Notes: generated by a model from the sequence alone, not told the origin. A stretch of 64,000 nt of DNA from Mytilus trossulus (GCF_036588685.1 NC_086374.1:34216886-34280885), one strand, 5' to 3'. Positions 42,706-56,087 are shown, counted from the first letter of the stretch. Numbers and translations are program-made.

Positions 42706-43828
42706 AACTCCGATATACACTTTATATACTGTATTTATTTTGTCATCAATATAATTATGATAGAAACACATTAAATCGTGAGAAAATATCTGACGATTCA
42801 TGTAAAACAAAATAATCAAACACTTGAACTTAAGATTTAAAACAATTGTTGTTGGGAAGTTTTTATGCATAATGACGGAGCGTAAAATCATGACATTTCT
42901 GGAAAAGGGGAAATAAAAGTCAAACAAGGTACATGAATATAACCATGACTTTACATGTATGAATTTGATGTGTCCGAACTTGTTTTCTGGATTAATCTTC
43001 GAATGGAACTACCAAACAAAATTAATTTGAACGCTCTGAAATACTTAAGGAGTTAAATGTGCAAAACATACCTTGAAAAAGGATATCTGCAAATCCAACA
43101 GGTACAAATCACTAATTCATAGCCTCATTGCATTCTATATTAAATTCTGCAATTTCAAGCATTAATTGTTACTTTGTCTTAGTACATTCAATTAAAGCGG
43201 CAGTCATTTCATGACAACACTGTATCATATGCTAATTTGTGCTGAATAATTCAACATCCTTGAAGTTGCTAATTAGAGACTACTGGTTCCCGGAAGTTTG
43301 ATAGTACATTGTACAAAACAGGTACTTCTGATATGGACAATAGGACAACATTAATGTGCCCTTCTATGAAAATGTTATATACATCTTTATCAAACAAAAG
43401 AAACTTTTAACAAGGGTTCTACAGTGATCCCAAGTCCTCAGGCTTTCATTTCGATACAAAAACTACCCAAATATTTTACCTATAATTGATCGACCGTCCC
43501 TGAATTGTGGTTGCATACCAACAACTTGTCATGGGAGGGTCTTTAAACATCATAGAGTGTTAATGGTGCACATTATCTGAGAGCAAGAGATTACCATTTT
43601 CCTATAATTGGAATACAACTTCAATCGAAAAGTAAAAGACTAATATGAAATTGCTATAAATTGCAGATGTGAATAAAAAATCAAAAAAATCATATTATTG
43701 CAATTGATATAATACAATTGCATTTAAACATTTAAACACATTATTTTACATGGCTTTTCGAGTAAAACTAACACAAAGAGATTCAGTAAAGTATTATGTA
43801 TCACTTCGGAAAACAATGAGTATCATGC
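42706..43828. other. Spacer without supportable gene
   Basis: Nothing supportable. Confidence 0.5.
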
Positions 43829-43837
43829 ATCTGAACC

Positions 43838-43965
43838 TAGTCCAAATAGTTATGACGTCTTGAAAGGCTATTATAATTTGTTTGCTTTGACGCCTTACTT
43901 CGATGTAAGGCGTCAAAGAAAAAAAATTATAATAGCCTTTCAAGACGTCATAATTATTTGGACTA
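43838..43965. mobile_element. 128-bp hairpin MITE with 9-bp target duplication
   Basis: The left arm 'tagtccaaatagttatgacg', 'tcttgaaaggctattataat' and 'gctttgacgccttac' pairs with the right arm ending 'cgtcataattatttggacta'; the loop is 'ttcgat'. A perfect 9-bp duplication ATCTGAACC flanks it (43829-43837, 43966-43974). A 9-bp duplication suggests mobilisation by a Mutator-like transposase (inference). Confidence 0.95.
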
Positions 43966-44150
43966 ATCTGAACCGAGAATGTGAATGTTTTAAATCAAAC
44001 GTTCTTGATATGAAAACATACTGTTTTATTCACAAGTTTTCAATTATAGTGTGAAAAAAAATATCACATTAATATGGCTGAGATCTGCTGATGATTCTGT
44101 ATGATGTAAACTGGTTTCCTATTCAGTGTTCACTGTCTGTTCCATTCCAG

Positions 44151-44518
44151 TCATACTTGCTGATATATTACTGGTTTCTTGTTCAAAGTTTGCTGTCTGT
44201 TATTGGTTTCCTGTTCACTGTTCGCTGTATGATGTATACTGGTTTCCTGTTCACTGTTCGCTGTATGATGTATACTGGTTTCCTGTTCACTGTGCGCTGT
44301 ATGTTCCAGTCCATTCAGATGTGTAAGTGATTCTGTATGATTTATTCTGGCTAGTACCTGTTCAGTGTTCGCCGTCTGTTCCTCCAAAGATACCCCGTCA
44401 CTTGATTGTGTATTACATAACATTGAACAATGAATTTGACTGTACGAGGGTGGGAGACCAAACGATAATTCTGAATATGAAGGCGGTATGTTGTCTGTAG
44501 AAAAAACGTTGCCAGTGC
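44151..44518 (-). CDS. Gene A, cytoplasmic tail exon
   Basis: The two PPSYS motifs have tyrosines 11 residues apart. The 36-bp coding minisatellite (about 44195-44305) gives the HTANSEQETSI repeats and is absent from genes B and C, so the C-terminus has diverged by repeat expansion. Confidence 0.78.
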
Positions 44519-47500
44519 CTATAAAAATACAAAAATGCCCCTTAATTCATTAAACAAATAACGACACCTAGCATATATATATAATTTGTTTCAATTGTAA
44601 ATATGAATAAATTAAATATGTCTGGTTTTTGTAAATGAAATAGCCATTTTAATAAAAGACAACTGTCAAATTTGAAATACTATGAGTGCAGACAACCAAA
44701 AATCAGTCTTAACAAATATCTACTATAAACCTTTTTAAATCTTTAATTAAGAAAAACAAGTTATTTATGTGTTAAAACAACCGCTTATGAGACTTTTGAC
44801 ATAGCATATGTCCGGTTTGAAATTAAATATTTACTTATTCAATTACTAGTTGACATCTCTTCATTGAAGGAATTATATCAAGATAATATTATTAAATAAT
44901 GATTCTAAGGATGAGCCCAAATAGTCGTTGTAGAATTGTCTTAGCTTGAAGAACATTGCACTCACCTTACAGGAGGCATCGAATTTAACGGCAATGTATT
45001 CCGACCAGACGTATATATATTATATAGATATTTATACATCCATCAAAGGTAATCAGACGCCATTCACATGGGATTCTTACCCTTATACAAAGTAATTTGG
45101 AACACATTTAATTTACTTAACTGGATACAGTGGGACTGTAAATCATCAAATAATATCGTTTACATGGAAAATCGATATAAATTGTTCGGCCTACACTGAC
45201 TATCACTTACTAGCTTCGTGGTTTATTGGTGAATTATGAACTTTCATCCAACAGTAAATAACTGTCACAAGAAGGACAGCAAAAGCTACTCCAACTACTA
45301 GTATAACAACTGGGATGATTACAACGAGGTCATAATATGTCTGCAAAAAATATATATATTTCTCTATTAAAAACAATAAATAGTAAACTGTTACTTAATT
45401 GGCTAGATACAGTATGGGACAAATATTTCAACCAAGTTTATATTTAACTCCACAAATGAACTTAATTTAAAGGCAGTTGAATGTACTAAAACGAATTCGG
45501 AGACATCTATCTAAATTGGAAAGGTTGACTTTTTATCATTCATATATTATATCTAATTTCAAATATTGTCCAGTGGCTTGGCATTTTTGTGGAGAGGTAA
45601 ACACTAAAAAAAATAGAAACAACTACAAGAACGTGCCTTGAGGTTCATCTATGAGGATGTTAATAGTGTCTTAGAAATTATTTGTTAAAATCTAGTTAAC
45701 TTCTTTAAAAATAAGACGTCTATAAATGTAGCACAAATAGTCACCAATTCATCTCCATGATATTATGAATTTTACAAATGTAGCTTACTCTTTTAGAAAG
45801 CTAGAGACATTTGAAGTACCACAGGTGAGAGCAATCCAATTTGGACTTCATTCCTGGACCTACACTCCGGAATGAGCTGTCTGACGCGATACGAGCGCAG
45901 TCGAACCTGAACCTGTTTAACAGTATGATTAACAACTAGATCTTGTACAAATATGTAAGAAAGAAGGACAAAAAGGCAAATAGACAAAGCATAGTAGAAA
46001 AAATGAAAGACAAGAATACAAACATTCACCATAGCACTATAACGGGATGTTTAAGTTCAGATCCACGTCATATGTATCACAGAAACACTAAAATGCATAT
46101 AGACAAGCACATTAGCAAAAACGATAGACAAGAATACAAGAAAATACCATTGAACAATAACACAATGACGGGATGTATGAGTATAGAGCTAAGTCATATG
46201 TATAAATGAAACACAAAAAAGCATATAGACGTAGCACATTAGCAAAAATGAAAGACACAAAACGAAAAATTACCATAAAACAATAACACAATGATATTTT
46301 ACATTGATAGCTATCAATAGTGACTTAGAAACTCTTTGTTAAAATCTGGTTAATTTCTTTAAAAAAAGGACTTCTAAGAATGATGGCAAAATAAATTTTT
46401 AAAATGTTTCATAAATAGTCACCAATTCATCTCCATGATATTATGAATTTTAAAAATGTACCTTAATCTTTCAGAAAGCTAGAGACATTTGAAGTACCAC
46501 AGGTGAGAGCAACACAATTTCGACTTCATTCCTGGACCTACACTCCGGAATGAGCTGTCTGACGCGATATCAGCGCAGTCGAACCTGAACCTGTTTAACA
46601 GTATGATTAACAACTATAATATTTTTAAGAAACTCTAATGTAAAAATAATGAGGGGGAGCGATCATATGTAAATGCAGTCGGTGTGTAGGGCAACGGAGA
46701 CACGGGGTACACACGTGTGTGAATTCTTCGGCGAGGTCTTAATAAACCTTGCAAATAATCTTAAGTATTATATATTCTGTTTTATACCTACTCTTGAATA
46801 TATATGTAACGGTCATTTTTATATAGTTATGAAAAGCAAGCGAAGGAGTGTATGTTTTTTGATTCAGTTGTTTGCCACCTAAATTTTTATCGAACAAGGT
46901 CTGTTTCAAAACACCTAAATCACGATTTTTTATACAATTTCAATTTGAAACATGATGCATTATAGTTTTAGAAAATTTACTCCCTGTCATATAGCTTCAA
47001 AATCATGTATTTTATTCCTTTATTTCTTTCCAACTTTGTCTGAATTTAAAAGCTCAATTTGTTTCTTTCTTTATAAGGGGTTTGTGATTGATTGATCGTT
47101 GGTTTTTTAACATCCAGAGGCAAATATGTCATGCATTTTCAGAACCAGAAGAGGTTTGTGACACCAGAAACACTATCGGAAATGTTAGGCACAATTGAAT
47201 TTCCAATCAACCGTCTAATGATGGTAATTTTGTGATTGAGAAGCTACCCTTGCTATGTAATGCTGTCTTAACTCTTTGACGTTTCTGTTCATTCTTTGGG
47301 AAATTAAATATGCCCCAATATTTCTTGGCCATCCGAAAAACAATTGGCACCAACTACGCGGTGGGTGGCATACATTACCCGTATCAGCGTTAGCTGCAAT
47401 CGACAGAACCTCTCATGTCATTTATACAGACCTCAGACGGAGCCTCAAGAACACAGACACAGACATTGCATTCATACAAAAGTGATTGTGGACAACAGAA

Positions 47501-48743
47501 ATCATATAAGATTTATTCGAATAGGTTTTCTAGGACACCAAAATGAATATTCGTTTGCCTTTAATTGTACCAGAATTTTGTCATCGCCCCTCTCTACCAC
47601 CTACAGATGCCATTAACAAATAGCTAAACCACGAACAGAAAGAATAAATGTAAAAATAAAAAAAGAATTTGCGTATATCAGAGTGTCGGGTATATGTCGA
47701 ACACGCTATAAAACTTTTAGTCATTGGAAGCTGATAGAGACACCCGAGAGACAAAATCAAGCAGTCTGTAGAACTTTGTGCGGGATAAGTGGAGCGACAG
47801 ATTAAACTTTATCAGGAACTGTAATACAACAATAAAACTAATATCTAACTGGCTTACTGTGAATATATATTCAATTTAGAATCGAATGACCTTGTATAAC
47901 TCTCATCCCCCCTTTTTCTAGCCCACCTACTCCTGCAAGGGCAAACATTTCATGTCGTGTGATAGCCAGCAATGATATCACAAAAGCAATTGTCATATAG
48001 GATGTTACATAATGATTTTCTAAATAAATGTGATTTCAATTTACCAAGACGCACAGGATTTAAATTTTACATGTTTAAATCTATAATCAATGTTTTGACA
48101 CCGTCCCCGAATTTAAAGTCTAATGTCAACCGCAGCGACGAGAATATACCTTTTCGTTACACAATAATGTTCTGAGACAAACAAAAAATCACCAGACGCT
48201 TTTGTGTAGTGTTAAATTAACAGTTGGTTTTTCTTTCATTTGTCTTTGCCTCGGTTGGTTGTCACAAAGTAAGCTACGCCATTGTTTGTATAGTTAATCA
48301 TCATACAATACTGAACACCTCAGCTTTGTCAAGAAAATGTGGAAATAAAACAGGGAGCTCAGGATGGGCTAGTTAATCTATTCCCCATTTTGGTCTTTCA
48401 TTGAAGAAGGAAATAACATAACGAAAATAAAAACATAAAATATGTATTTACTTCACAAATGTAATTGATATATAAAAACAGGAAGACGTGGTTTGTTTGC
48501 TACTGCGACACATATCCAACAGAAACAAAAAGAAGATGTAAACATGCATGACATGATAAAATGCGAACATCTAACCTCAAACATCATAAAACGAACAATC
48601 AAAATCTCTACACAAGGGAGGCTCATTTTGTACCTATGAAAATGAACATAAAAGGAAGGAACATTCTCTATATGCAAAAAAGTGGAATAATTATATCCTT
48701 GATCTACTGTAATAAAACATGCATGAAATAATATGCTTACCAT
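44151..48743 (-). CDS. Gene A: small single-pass membrane protein with paired PPxYS tail
   Basis: Exons join(48741-48743?, 45211-45340, 44151-44518). The TM exon (acceptor TTGCAG|ACA, donor GCTA|GTAAGT) encodes TYYDLVVIIPVVILVVGVA then FAVLLVTVIYCWMK, a membrane helix with a basic stop-transfer. The tail exon (acceptor TTATAG|GC) encodes IPPSYSELSFGLPPSYSQI, then an acidic Gln/Asn/Thr-rich tail with three 12-residue repeats (HHTANSEQETSI) and a TGA at 44151. There is no ATG in the TM exon; an upstream ATG|GTAAGC at 48743-48741 would supply exactly the start codon in phase, but this exon is speculative. PPxY motifs bind WW domains of NEDD4-type ubiquitin ligases in known families. I do not recognise the family. 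Confidence 0.7.
44519..45210. other. Intron of gene A
   Basis: 692 bp, phase 1, AT-rich, no other feature. Confidence 0.65.
45211..45340 (-). CDS. Gene A, transmembrane exon
   Basis: 43 codons plus one base, GT/AG bounded, phase 1 at its 3' end as in genes B and C. Two thirds of the residues are aliphatic. Confidence 0.75.
45440..45945 (+). pseudogene. LINE reverse transcriptase C-terminal remnant 1
   Basis: Scattered frames give LERLTFYHSYIISNFKYCPV, AWHFCGEVNTKK, QERALRFIYEDVNS and, near 45800-45900, a segment around 'ctacactccggaatgagctg'. It reads like the post-RT part of a LINE ORF2 with many stops. Confidence 0.75.
45975..46292 (+). repeat. Degenerate ~120-bp tandem repeat, about 2.5 copies
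   Basis: 'gacaagaatacaa', 'acgggatgt', 'gtcatatgtat' and 'catatagac' recur in order at about 46010-46080, 46095-46205 and 46222-46292. Lies between the two LINE remnants. Confidence 0.7.
46320..46615 (+). pseudogene. LINE reverse transcriptase C-terminal remnant 2
   Basis: Near-duplicate of 45660-45945: 'agaaagctagagacatttga', 'ctacactccggaatgagctg', 'tgaacctgtttaacagtatg'. Probably produced by a segmental duplication of remnant 1. Confidence 0.78.
46616..48740. other. Stretch without supportable gene
   Basis: Would be intronic if the gene A start exon is right. A decayed R1 fragment lies at 48478-48545. Short ORFs at 47276-47616 have no recognisable domain. Confidence 0.5.
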
Positions 48744-51128
48744 AATATTTTTTCAACAAAGTGTTGTTTAAGTTGAAACGTCCATTACATCAAAGTGAAC
48801 GAAGTTTGTTTTGTTCAAATGTAAAGTTATAATTGCAAACTGTAAATGCAAGTATATTTTTATACCATTGTCTACAAGTGTATAATATACACACACTTCG
48901 ACTTGTCTAATCTATGAACACTTTAATTTATCATGTGTATTTAACATTTTCTTTTAGTCAACTCAAAAATGCACAGGATAATATAAATATCCAATACATG
49001 TGATTTAAACAAACTTTAGTTTTCTGTTTTATTTGTTGATACGACCTTCCCTGATAACACTCCTCCGATATATTTATGTGCCGCGTTGTCACATTGACTT
49101 CCAAATTATATAACTATCAGATACGACTAATGCAATTGGAGCGAAATATGTGTACTTTTCAGAAGCACATACATTATTGCCGGTTAACATTGTAGATCAT
49201 ATTTAAATAAACAAAACTTAAAACTTTAAGTATCAAAAAAGGTACTTATTCAATAATGCACATATAATTTAGGCTTGTCGTAGGTACCAAATCGCAAAAG
49301 TTTGCCTTTAAATTAAAGGGGAAGTAGTGACGAGATGTAGAAAAAAATAGATTTTATTTGTTCAATCATTAATGAGCGCGAAATTCAAATTGTGAGAGAA
49401 AAAAAATCGCTTTTAGCAGCCAGTTTTGTTCCATTTTGTCAAAATAAGCAAAAAAGCTTCGCTAATGAATTTTCACTTAGAGATGGGTTACACGTGACAG
49501 GATATCATCATTGAAAGTGAAACAAGAGTACACCATTTACATGTAGTTGACTGTTTCGATTTTCAAAAACTCATTCTTACACAACGAATATCAACACATT
49601 GTTTAACCTACAAAATAAAATCAAACGGACCTAGAGTAATTTCAAGTGCACGAGTTGGCTATCTATTTATATTGATGTTTTTGTTTATATCGGGTTATGC
49701 AACCGTCGGCTGTCTTCGGAAGGTCAATTCGATGGTAAATTAGATGGCCCCTAGACCTAAATACACACACAAAATGCGGATACGTAATTTCAATCGGATG
49801 CATCGTAGATTTTTTTGTTTTATACTTTTTTTATTTTGATATACGTTTCAGTCTGTTATAAGTGAACATGAATTTGAAAGCTAATGTCCCTGTAACTTCA
49901 AATTCTAAATCTGTAAACAAGAAAAATATACACAAAAGATGTAAAAATTCACAAACAATATTAGTCACCACAACAGACTATGCCAAACAGCACCCGATTC
50001 TTTGGGAAAATAATATTAAGACTCAACCAAAATAACGACTTACACGTGGTTCAGAAATGTGAATTTGTGCTTTGACAATATGTGTTCAAACATTCCAATT
50101 GCTTTTCTAGACTACAAAGGTAACCACAGCTGTCATCTGAATTTCAATATTGCCGCTTATAAGAACAAAATAACACAGTTGACCCATCTGGTTGTGTACA
50201 AGCACTTTTAATATTTTTACTCAAACATTTGTAATTTAAAATAATATTGATGATGAACTAACGTGCTGTAAACAAAAGCTTTTTTTTTTTATTAATTCTG
50301 TCAGTTTCTCTATTTTACAAATTATTTCATACTTTTAAAAATAGATCATCTAATTAATAATATGACTTTTATAAAGGACTTATTAGTGTACACACAAGCA
50401 AGCTGTTGGCATTATCCTTGACAATTACATATATAAAATACATGTATCATATTTTGTAGTACAGGCAACAGTGGAAATATAATCATTATACATTAAAAAT
50501 TGTATCTTCAATAGTTTGAAAGGTTTTGTCCATTTAAATAAATGAGGAAAAATGATTCGATCCATCAATATGTCACAGTTTGCTGTAAAATATATACATA
50601 GTATGTGCTGTTGTTAATTTATATTTAAAATATATTGTACAAATATATTAATTTTCGTCTAACATATTGAATGTTGTTCGCCTTCGAACTTTATTATCGG
50701 AAGCAGCAGGTAATCAACACTAGTGGAACATACAATGTACATGATTGTTGATGGCAAGTGTAATATTTTGACGATTCCAACATAACTACAATGTATTATC
50801 AAACGACATCATGCTCTATTTTTATCATTTTGTAATTTTCAATACTTAAAATAATCAACGTACTTGATTGATTTAGAATTCATATTTACGGTAAGTTATA
50901 ACAATCATGTCCTTTACACAGATAAAATAACTATGTCAAATCCGTACGTTTGGAGGCGAAATACCTCAAATTTTACTCTTAGCCTTCTTGGTTTGTCTGT
51001 TCATTTTTTTCAAATCTGTTCACCAATGAAATGAAGAACAAACGTGACGTAATGAGATAGTTTAGCTTTGATTTACTAAAGAGCAAGAAGTGAGCATTTA
51101 CTATTTACTCCGTATGATTCATATTTTA
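48744..51128. other. Spacer between genes A and B
   Basis: AT-rich; no repeat family or gene that I can support. Any promoter for gene A should lie in its left part. Confidence 0.5.
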
Positions 51129-52630
51129 TCATAAAACAGTTTCTTCCTCTGAAATACTTCCTAGTGATCCCCTGTCAATGTCAATACTGCTATCCAATGA
51201 TTGTCTATCGGCTACAATACAAGCATCACTGTACGACGGAGGTAGTTGAAGAAGTGAAAGGTTGGAATATGTTGGTGGCAATGTCCCTTCATTTTGTGCA
51301 GTGTTCTCTGGAGCTGTATCTTCATTCTGTAAGGAACTAAATTCTGTAACTTAAAAAATAAACATACTTTAATTATTGATTGTATCACTTTTTATTTGCT
51401 CGTTTTGCCTCTATTGATGAAATTTAGAAGAATTTTCCGTATGGAACACTGCATTGTTCTATATAATTAATTCGTATATGTTAACAAATTTGATTCGTTT
51501 AGGGATAGTCACACGTTAAAATATATTTTCGAAGGTAGACAGAAAACGGCGGATAGCAAAGAGCAAATTGCACGGTTATACTTAGAATATCTAAAAACCG
51601 ATATACTTTGTGACGTCATGTAATGCATTTCAGAATATTGTTAAACGATCTTAAACGTTTTGTAACATATGATAACTGTGAACGATTATTTGACGAAAAA
51701 AATCTTCAAATACATAAGATGACAAAAAAAAAATGAAATAACAACTTAATATATTGTAAATATAAATGTATCTTTAAAATTCAAACAAAATCAAAATGAC
51801 GATTTTGATTTTGATACAAATATTTTCGGAAATTAATAATATAACAAATATAGTATTCATTTCATCAGTTGGAAATTATCTAATAAGTTGTGATATGATA
51901 GCCCAATTGGGATATACGTTTAAAATATTATTCTATGCAAAAAATCTTAAATTTTGAATTAGGTAAACATTTTGAAAAATGCAGTAAATTTTGTTTCAAT
52001 TTTAGGCGAATGGTAGCACTTTACCGGGCGACTTTTCCAGAGAGAGAATAAGATTTGTTTATTGTTCCAAGAATCACAACCAGATATTTAGAACAGTTGT
52101 TAACCAAAATCTGTTGCCTTTTATGTAATCACTTGCACAATCGTTATTTCTTGTACTATGCGTTATTTTTCCTTTCATCCATTTTTGTTTGCAAATTAAA
52201 TTCATATCCAATTTGGAGTATTACACCCATATCGGATATTAAACCCAATTTTGGAGATAATCTCATACCTTTTTATCAGGAATGACAATCTTCTATATGG
52301 CGGATTGGTAGGGAAAAAAAACTCAGTTTTTCTTTAAATTTTTGTTTGTTTTTTGCATTAAGAGCAATACATTAATTTCTTTGTTATGAATATTGTTAAA
52401 TATTTCAACAAAATTCATTTTTGCATTCAACTTTGTATTTGTAAATATTGCGTGTCTACATACGTATAGTATCATTTCGTGAGAGTCTGTGTTCACATAG
52501 TGTTTTGAGACAACACAAAATCAATACTAGAACTGCTGATATAACACCAACAGTGGCAACAACAGCAAGAACAGCAGAACTTGAGGCCATGAAACATAAC
52601 CATTATAATGTGTACCATTTACTTTGACAT
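51129..52630 (-). CDS. Gene B: small single-pass membrane protein with paired PPxYS tail
   Basis: CDS join(52464-52590, 51129-51349), 115 residues. The ATG at 52590 opens MASSSAVLAVVATVGVISAV then LVLILCCLKTLCEHR, a membrane helix followed by Cys-Cys and basic residues. It has no signal peptide, so the N-terminus would be short and outside. Donor ATAC|GTATGT; acceptor TTTAAG|TT; phase 1. The tail has LPPTYSNLSLLQLPPSYSDA (tyrosines 70 and 82), then an acidic Ser-rich end. The exon begins at acceptor TTTCAG|ATG (52630), leaving a 3-codon upstream ORF before the main ATG. Paralogue of A and C; function unknown. Confidence 0.8.
51350..52463. other. Intron of gene B
   Basis: 1114 bp, phase 1. 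Nothing supportable inside. Confidence 0.65.
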
Positions 52631-52749
52631 CTGAAATAACACAAAACTCAGACATTTACTTATATCAAGTACATGTATACAAACAATATTAGTTTTAGTA
52701 TGTCTTGTAGATCAAAAGACCTGACTATAAAGGCAACAGTAGTATACAG

Positions 52750-53040
52750 TTGTTCAAGAGGTTAGGGGAGAGTTTGGATCCCTCTAACATGTTTAACCCC
52801 GCTACATCCTGTAGGTATGTGTCTGTCCCAAGTCAGGAGCCTGTAATTCAGTGGTTGCCGTTTGTTGATTTGTCACATATTTGTTTTTCGTTCAGTTTTT
52901 AATACATTAATAAGGCCGTTAGTTTTCTTCTTTGAATTGTTTTGCATTTGTCATTTCGGGATCTTTTATAGCTGACTATGCGGTATGGCCGTACGATGAC
53001 CTATACGTGTTAATTTCTGTGTCGTTTGGTCACTTGTTAA
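52750..53040 (-). repeat. Dispersed repeat R1 copy
   Basis: 'ccctctaacatgtttaaccc', 'aagtcaggagcctgtaattc', 'ggccgttagttttcttcttt', 'gtgtcgtttggtcacttgtt'. It joins directly to the R2 copy that follows. Confidence 0.88.
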
Positions 53041-53315
53041 AAAAAGAGGGACGAAAGATACCAAAGGGACAGTCAAACTCATAAATCTAAAACAAACTTA
53101 CAACGCCATGGCTAAAAATGAAAAAGACAAACAGAAAAACAATAGTACACATGACACAACATAGAACACTAAAGAATAAACAACACGAACCCCACTAAAA
53201 ACTAGGGGTGATCTTTGGTGCTCCGGAAGGGTAAGCAGATCCTGCTCCACATGTGGCACCCGTCGGTTTGCTTATGTGTAAATAGTCTAATTCGGTAGGT
53301 CACATTCATGAAAGA
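53040..53315 (+). repeat. Dispersed repeat R2 copy
   Basis: 'gagggacgaaagataccaaa', 'acaacgccatggctaaaaat', 'acacgaaccccactaaaaac', 'tgctccacatgtggcacccg'. Confidence 0.9.
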
Positions 53316-53329
53316 CAAGAGGATTGTAG

Positions 53330-54460
53330 TTACAACGTAAGGAACATATCCGATATCATTTGTGAAACGGTTATTCCATCACGGTCAACCAACTCGTGAT
53401 GGCGTCCGTAAAATTTACGAAAGGATGATTTCAAATTCACCATTTGGAGCAGCAACCTTATATCAGGAAAATCATGATAGGAAATGCAAGCACGGAAATA
53501 TCGTTTCAATTGGGAGATATAGACCACATATGCAGGTGCTGCTGGAATGTTGTTACTTAGAAATTGGAAAGCTGAAATCATATCTTTTGTCGTAAAGTTT
53601 TGTTTTCAACCGACCCTCAATTTCTAGATGTAAGTCAAGATATGAAGCCGACTTAATTGTATCTGAAGTATCCTTTATCTCTAGTTCGATGAGATAGATG
53701 CGTTCCACATAGTCACCAAATTTTGAATTTTTTATTGAAAGAACATCATCTTTATAGCGGAAAGAAGATTTAAGGATATTGCTTACTTCTTATCTTTTTT
53801 TCCTACGAAATTCCTGCATGAAGTCAGCCTCATAATAATAAAGAAACAAGTCGGCAAGTAGTCTGTTGAAAAACACGTCCTCCGAACGTAACAAATATGT
53901 TGACAATCAAGAAATCAAGCATCTTGATAATATCAGTTTCAGATAATGTTTTGTTTGAATCAGAGTGATTCTTTACAAAGTAGGATTTATCCCTCCCTAA
54001 GACAAGATACTTGTATCTACGTTGGCCATATTCTTTTTTATGAAGCAAAGCAAAGTAATACCAACTCTTTCAATTTGTCTTTTAGATTGGAATGTAGAAT
54101 ACTTGTGTAAATAGTAAAAAAGTCAAATGTTTTAATACTGTTGCAAGATGAAAGAGGGTTAGATTGTATGTACTCTAAAAGATGTTTGGAATTTTTAAGT
54201 ATCCACATCTGATTCACGCCACGTCTAGAATAGGCAGTTTCACAATAACTTTGAAGCCCGTCTTTGATTTATGATAAAACAGATGTTAATAATTTAGAAA
54301 GAGGTTTCGTGGAGCACTTGGAAGACCCAGCAATATACCGTTGTTTGTAAGAACACTTATGTAGTTTAGGTATCCAATAAAGTGATGGAAGATCCAATTC
54401 TTCATCTTTGGTTGAAATTCCAAAGTTAAAAGTTGTTTCATAGGCAATTCTTATTTATTT
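53330..54460 (-). pseudogene. Penelope-like reverse transcriptase remnant
   Basis: Reading from 54425 down: DEELDLPSLYWIPKLHKCSY, KQRYIAGSSKCSTKPLSKLL, then TIYTSILHSNLKDKLKELV, YKYLVLGRDKSYFVKNHSDS, MLDFLIVNIFVTFGGRVFQQ, SSFRYKDDVLSIKNSKFGDY (catalytic YxDD-like, here YKDD) and VERIYLIELEIKDTSDTIKS. It ends in IPAAPAYVVYISQLKRYFRA and KFYGRHHELVDRDGI. Several frameshifts and stops break it. YWxPKLHK and this arrangement point to the Penelope-like group (inference). Confidence 0.82.
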
Positions 54461-56087
54461 AACTCGATTAATGATTCTGTTACCTTTAAAAGCGTCTTCG
54501 CATTAAAAAAATTGTAAAAATTGCTATGAAAACGAATTTAAAACCGTACATATAATTCTTATGCAATCTAAAAGTATATTTTGACAACTCATTCTAAAGG
54601 TCAATAGATTATAACCCAAACTGTTACTTCTCAAAGCTAATTTATGTCGATATTATACATGTATATTTTTAACTGTGTACACTATATTTCTTTACAGTCC
54701 TCGAATTTGTACTTACGTATAAAATTAAAAAATCACTCACCTTAAATAAGACGAACATTTTTTCTGTATCCATGCATATGATAGGTACAAATATTGCGAG
54801 CAATTCAACAAAGTTTATGCAAAGATTTGTCTACCTGTCTTTTAAAATGTGCGCATCATTTTAAGATGATTTCATGTGTGTCCTTGTATTACACAGATAA
54901 TTTAAAAATAATTCATATAGTGAATTATCAATGGTATACTCTTTTTTATTATTTGTATGGTACATAAATATATTTAAAGTCATGAAATTATTGAACCAAT
55001 GCATGTATGGTTATTAAACAAAGTCCTCTGAGAACGTTTTATTTCTAATTTCTATGACAAATTCGCAACGTATAATCGACCAAATATCATTTTTAGTGGT
55101 TGTTAATCAAATTTACGGTTTCGTGTGTCGCCATTTACCGAATTTGACCTTGACAAACAAACAAAAGATCACGGAGAACGCAAGAATGAGTGAAATATTG
55201 GAGTGATATTAATTATTTCTTTGTATTGTCTTTGTGTTCCATTTGGTAAATTAGACGGTGTCATAATAGTTAGTTAATGATTTTGTGTATAAAATATAAA
55301 AACTTATCCATAAAAAAGATTGATAATATCATCTTTAATCCATGTTTGTTTTGTCCTTAATTTTCATTAGGATTATTCTCTTAGAACTTGCGCTACGTGA
55401 ATCCCGGTCACTGCAGTAGGAAAAGATGTATAGGCGAATTGGAATACGTGAAGACAATCATTCTAGTCGGGGCATTTCTTTTACATCTTCATTTAGGAAA
55501 TAACCAATTTTTATAGTAAAACATAGCCATTCAAGTTCATTAACATATGTTTTTTTTGCTTTATCTAAGATATCATTAAAAGTGTAGACATATCTCTGTT
55601 GCACGACCAGACCACACCATGTTGTGCACCTACAAGTTATGTTATTTGAATAAGTGTATCTTTTTTCTTATTTCTCTTTCATTTGCCGTTCTTCGTTGTT
55701 TCTACGGGGAAAATGGTCGATTGTGATAGACAATATGTGTGGGTACTTCAATTTTTTTATGTATTTTGTAATCTTTACTGGCAAACTAATTTATCACTTA
55801 AAAAATACAAAGAACCGTATTCAAATGAGATTTGAAAAAGTTGGAATGGAGCTTTATTGTAGATATCTAGTTGATTTTATTTCACACGTTCTCTTGTCAA
55901 TGAGGTGTATATTGTATGCAAAAAGGTAAACATTTTTGTTGAAGCCAATGCCTGTTTACAAACGTTACGAAACATTTAACAGTGCTTCATGATAACAATA
56001 ACAATAACAAACAAAAAATGCGTTATAATTTTTTTCTTTTTGCAGGACGGGATTGTCAACAAACAATCAGCCATACTATTTGAGGCA
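54461..56087. other. Spacer without supportable gene
   Basis: AT-rich. A 91-codon plus-strand ORF at 55654-55929 has no recognised domain. Confidence 0.5.

Noticed and set aside
48453-48743. 96-codon minus-strand ORF as a gene
   Set aside because: Its body crosses a decayed R1 repeat; only its first codon is considered, as a possible start exon of gene A.
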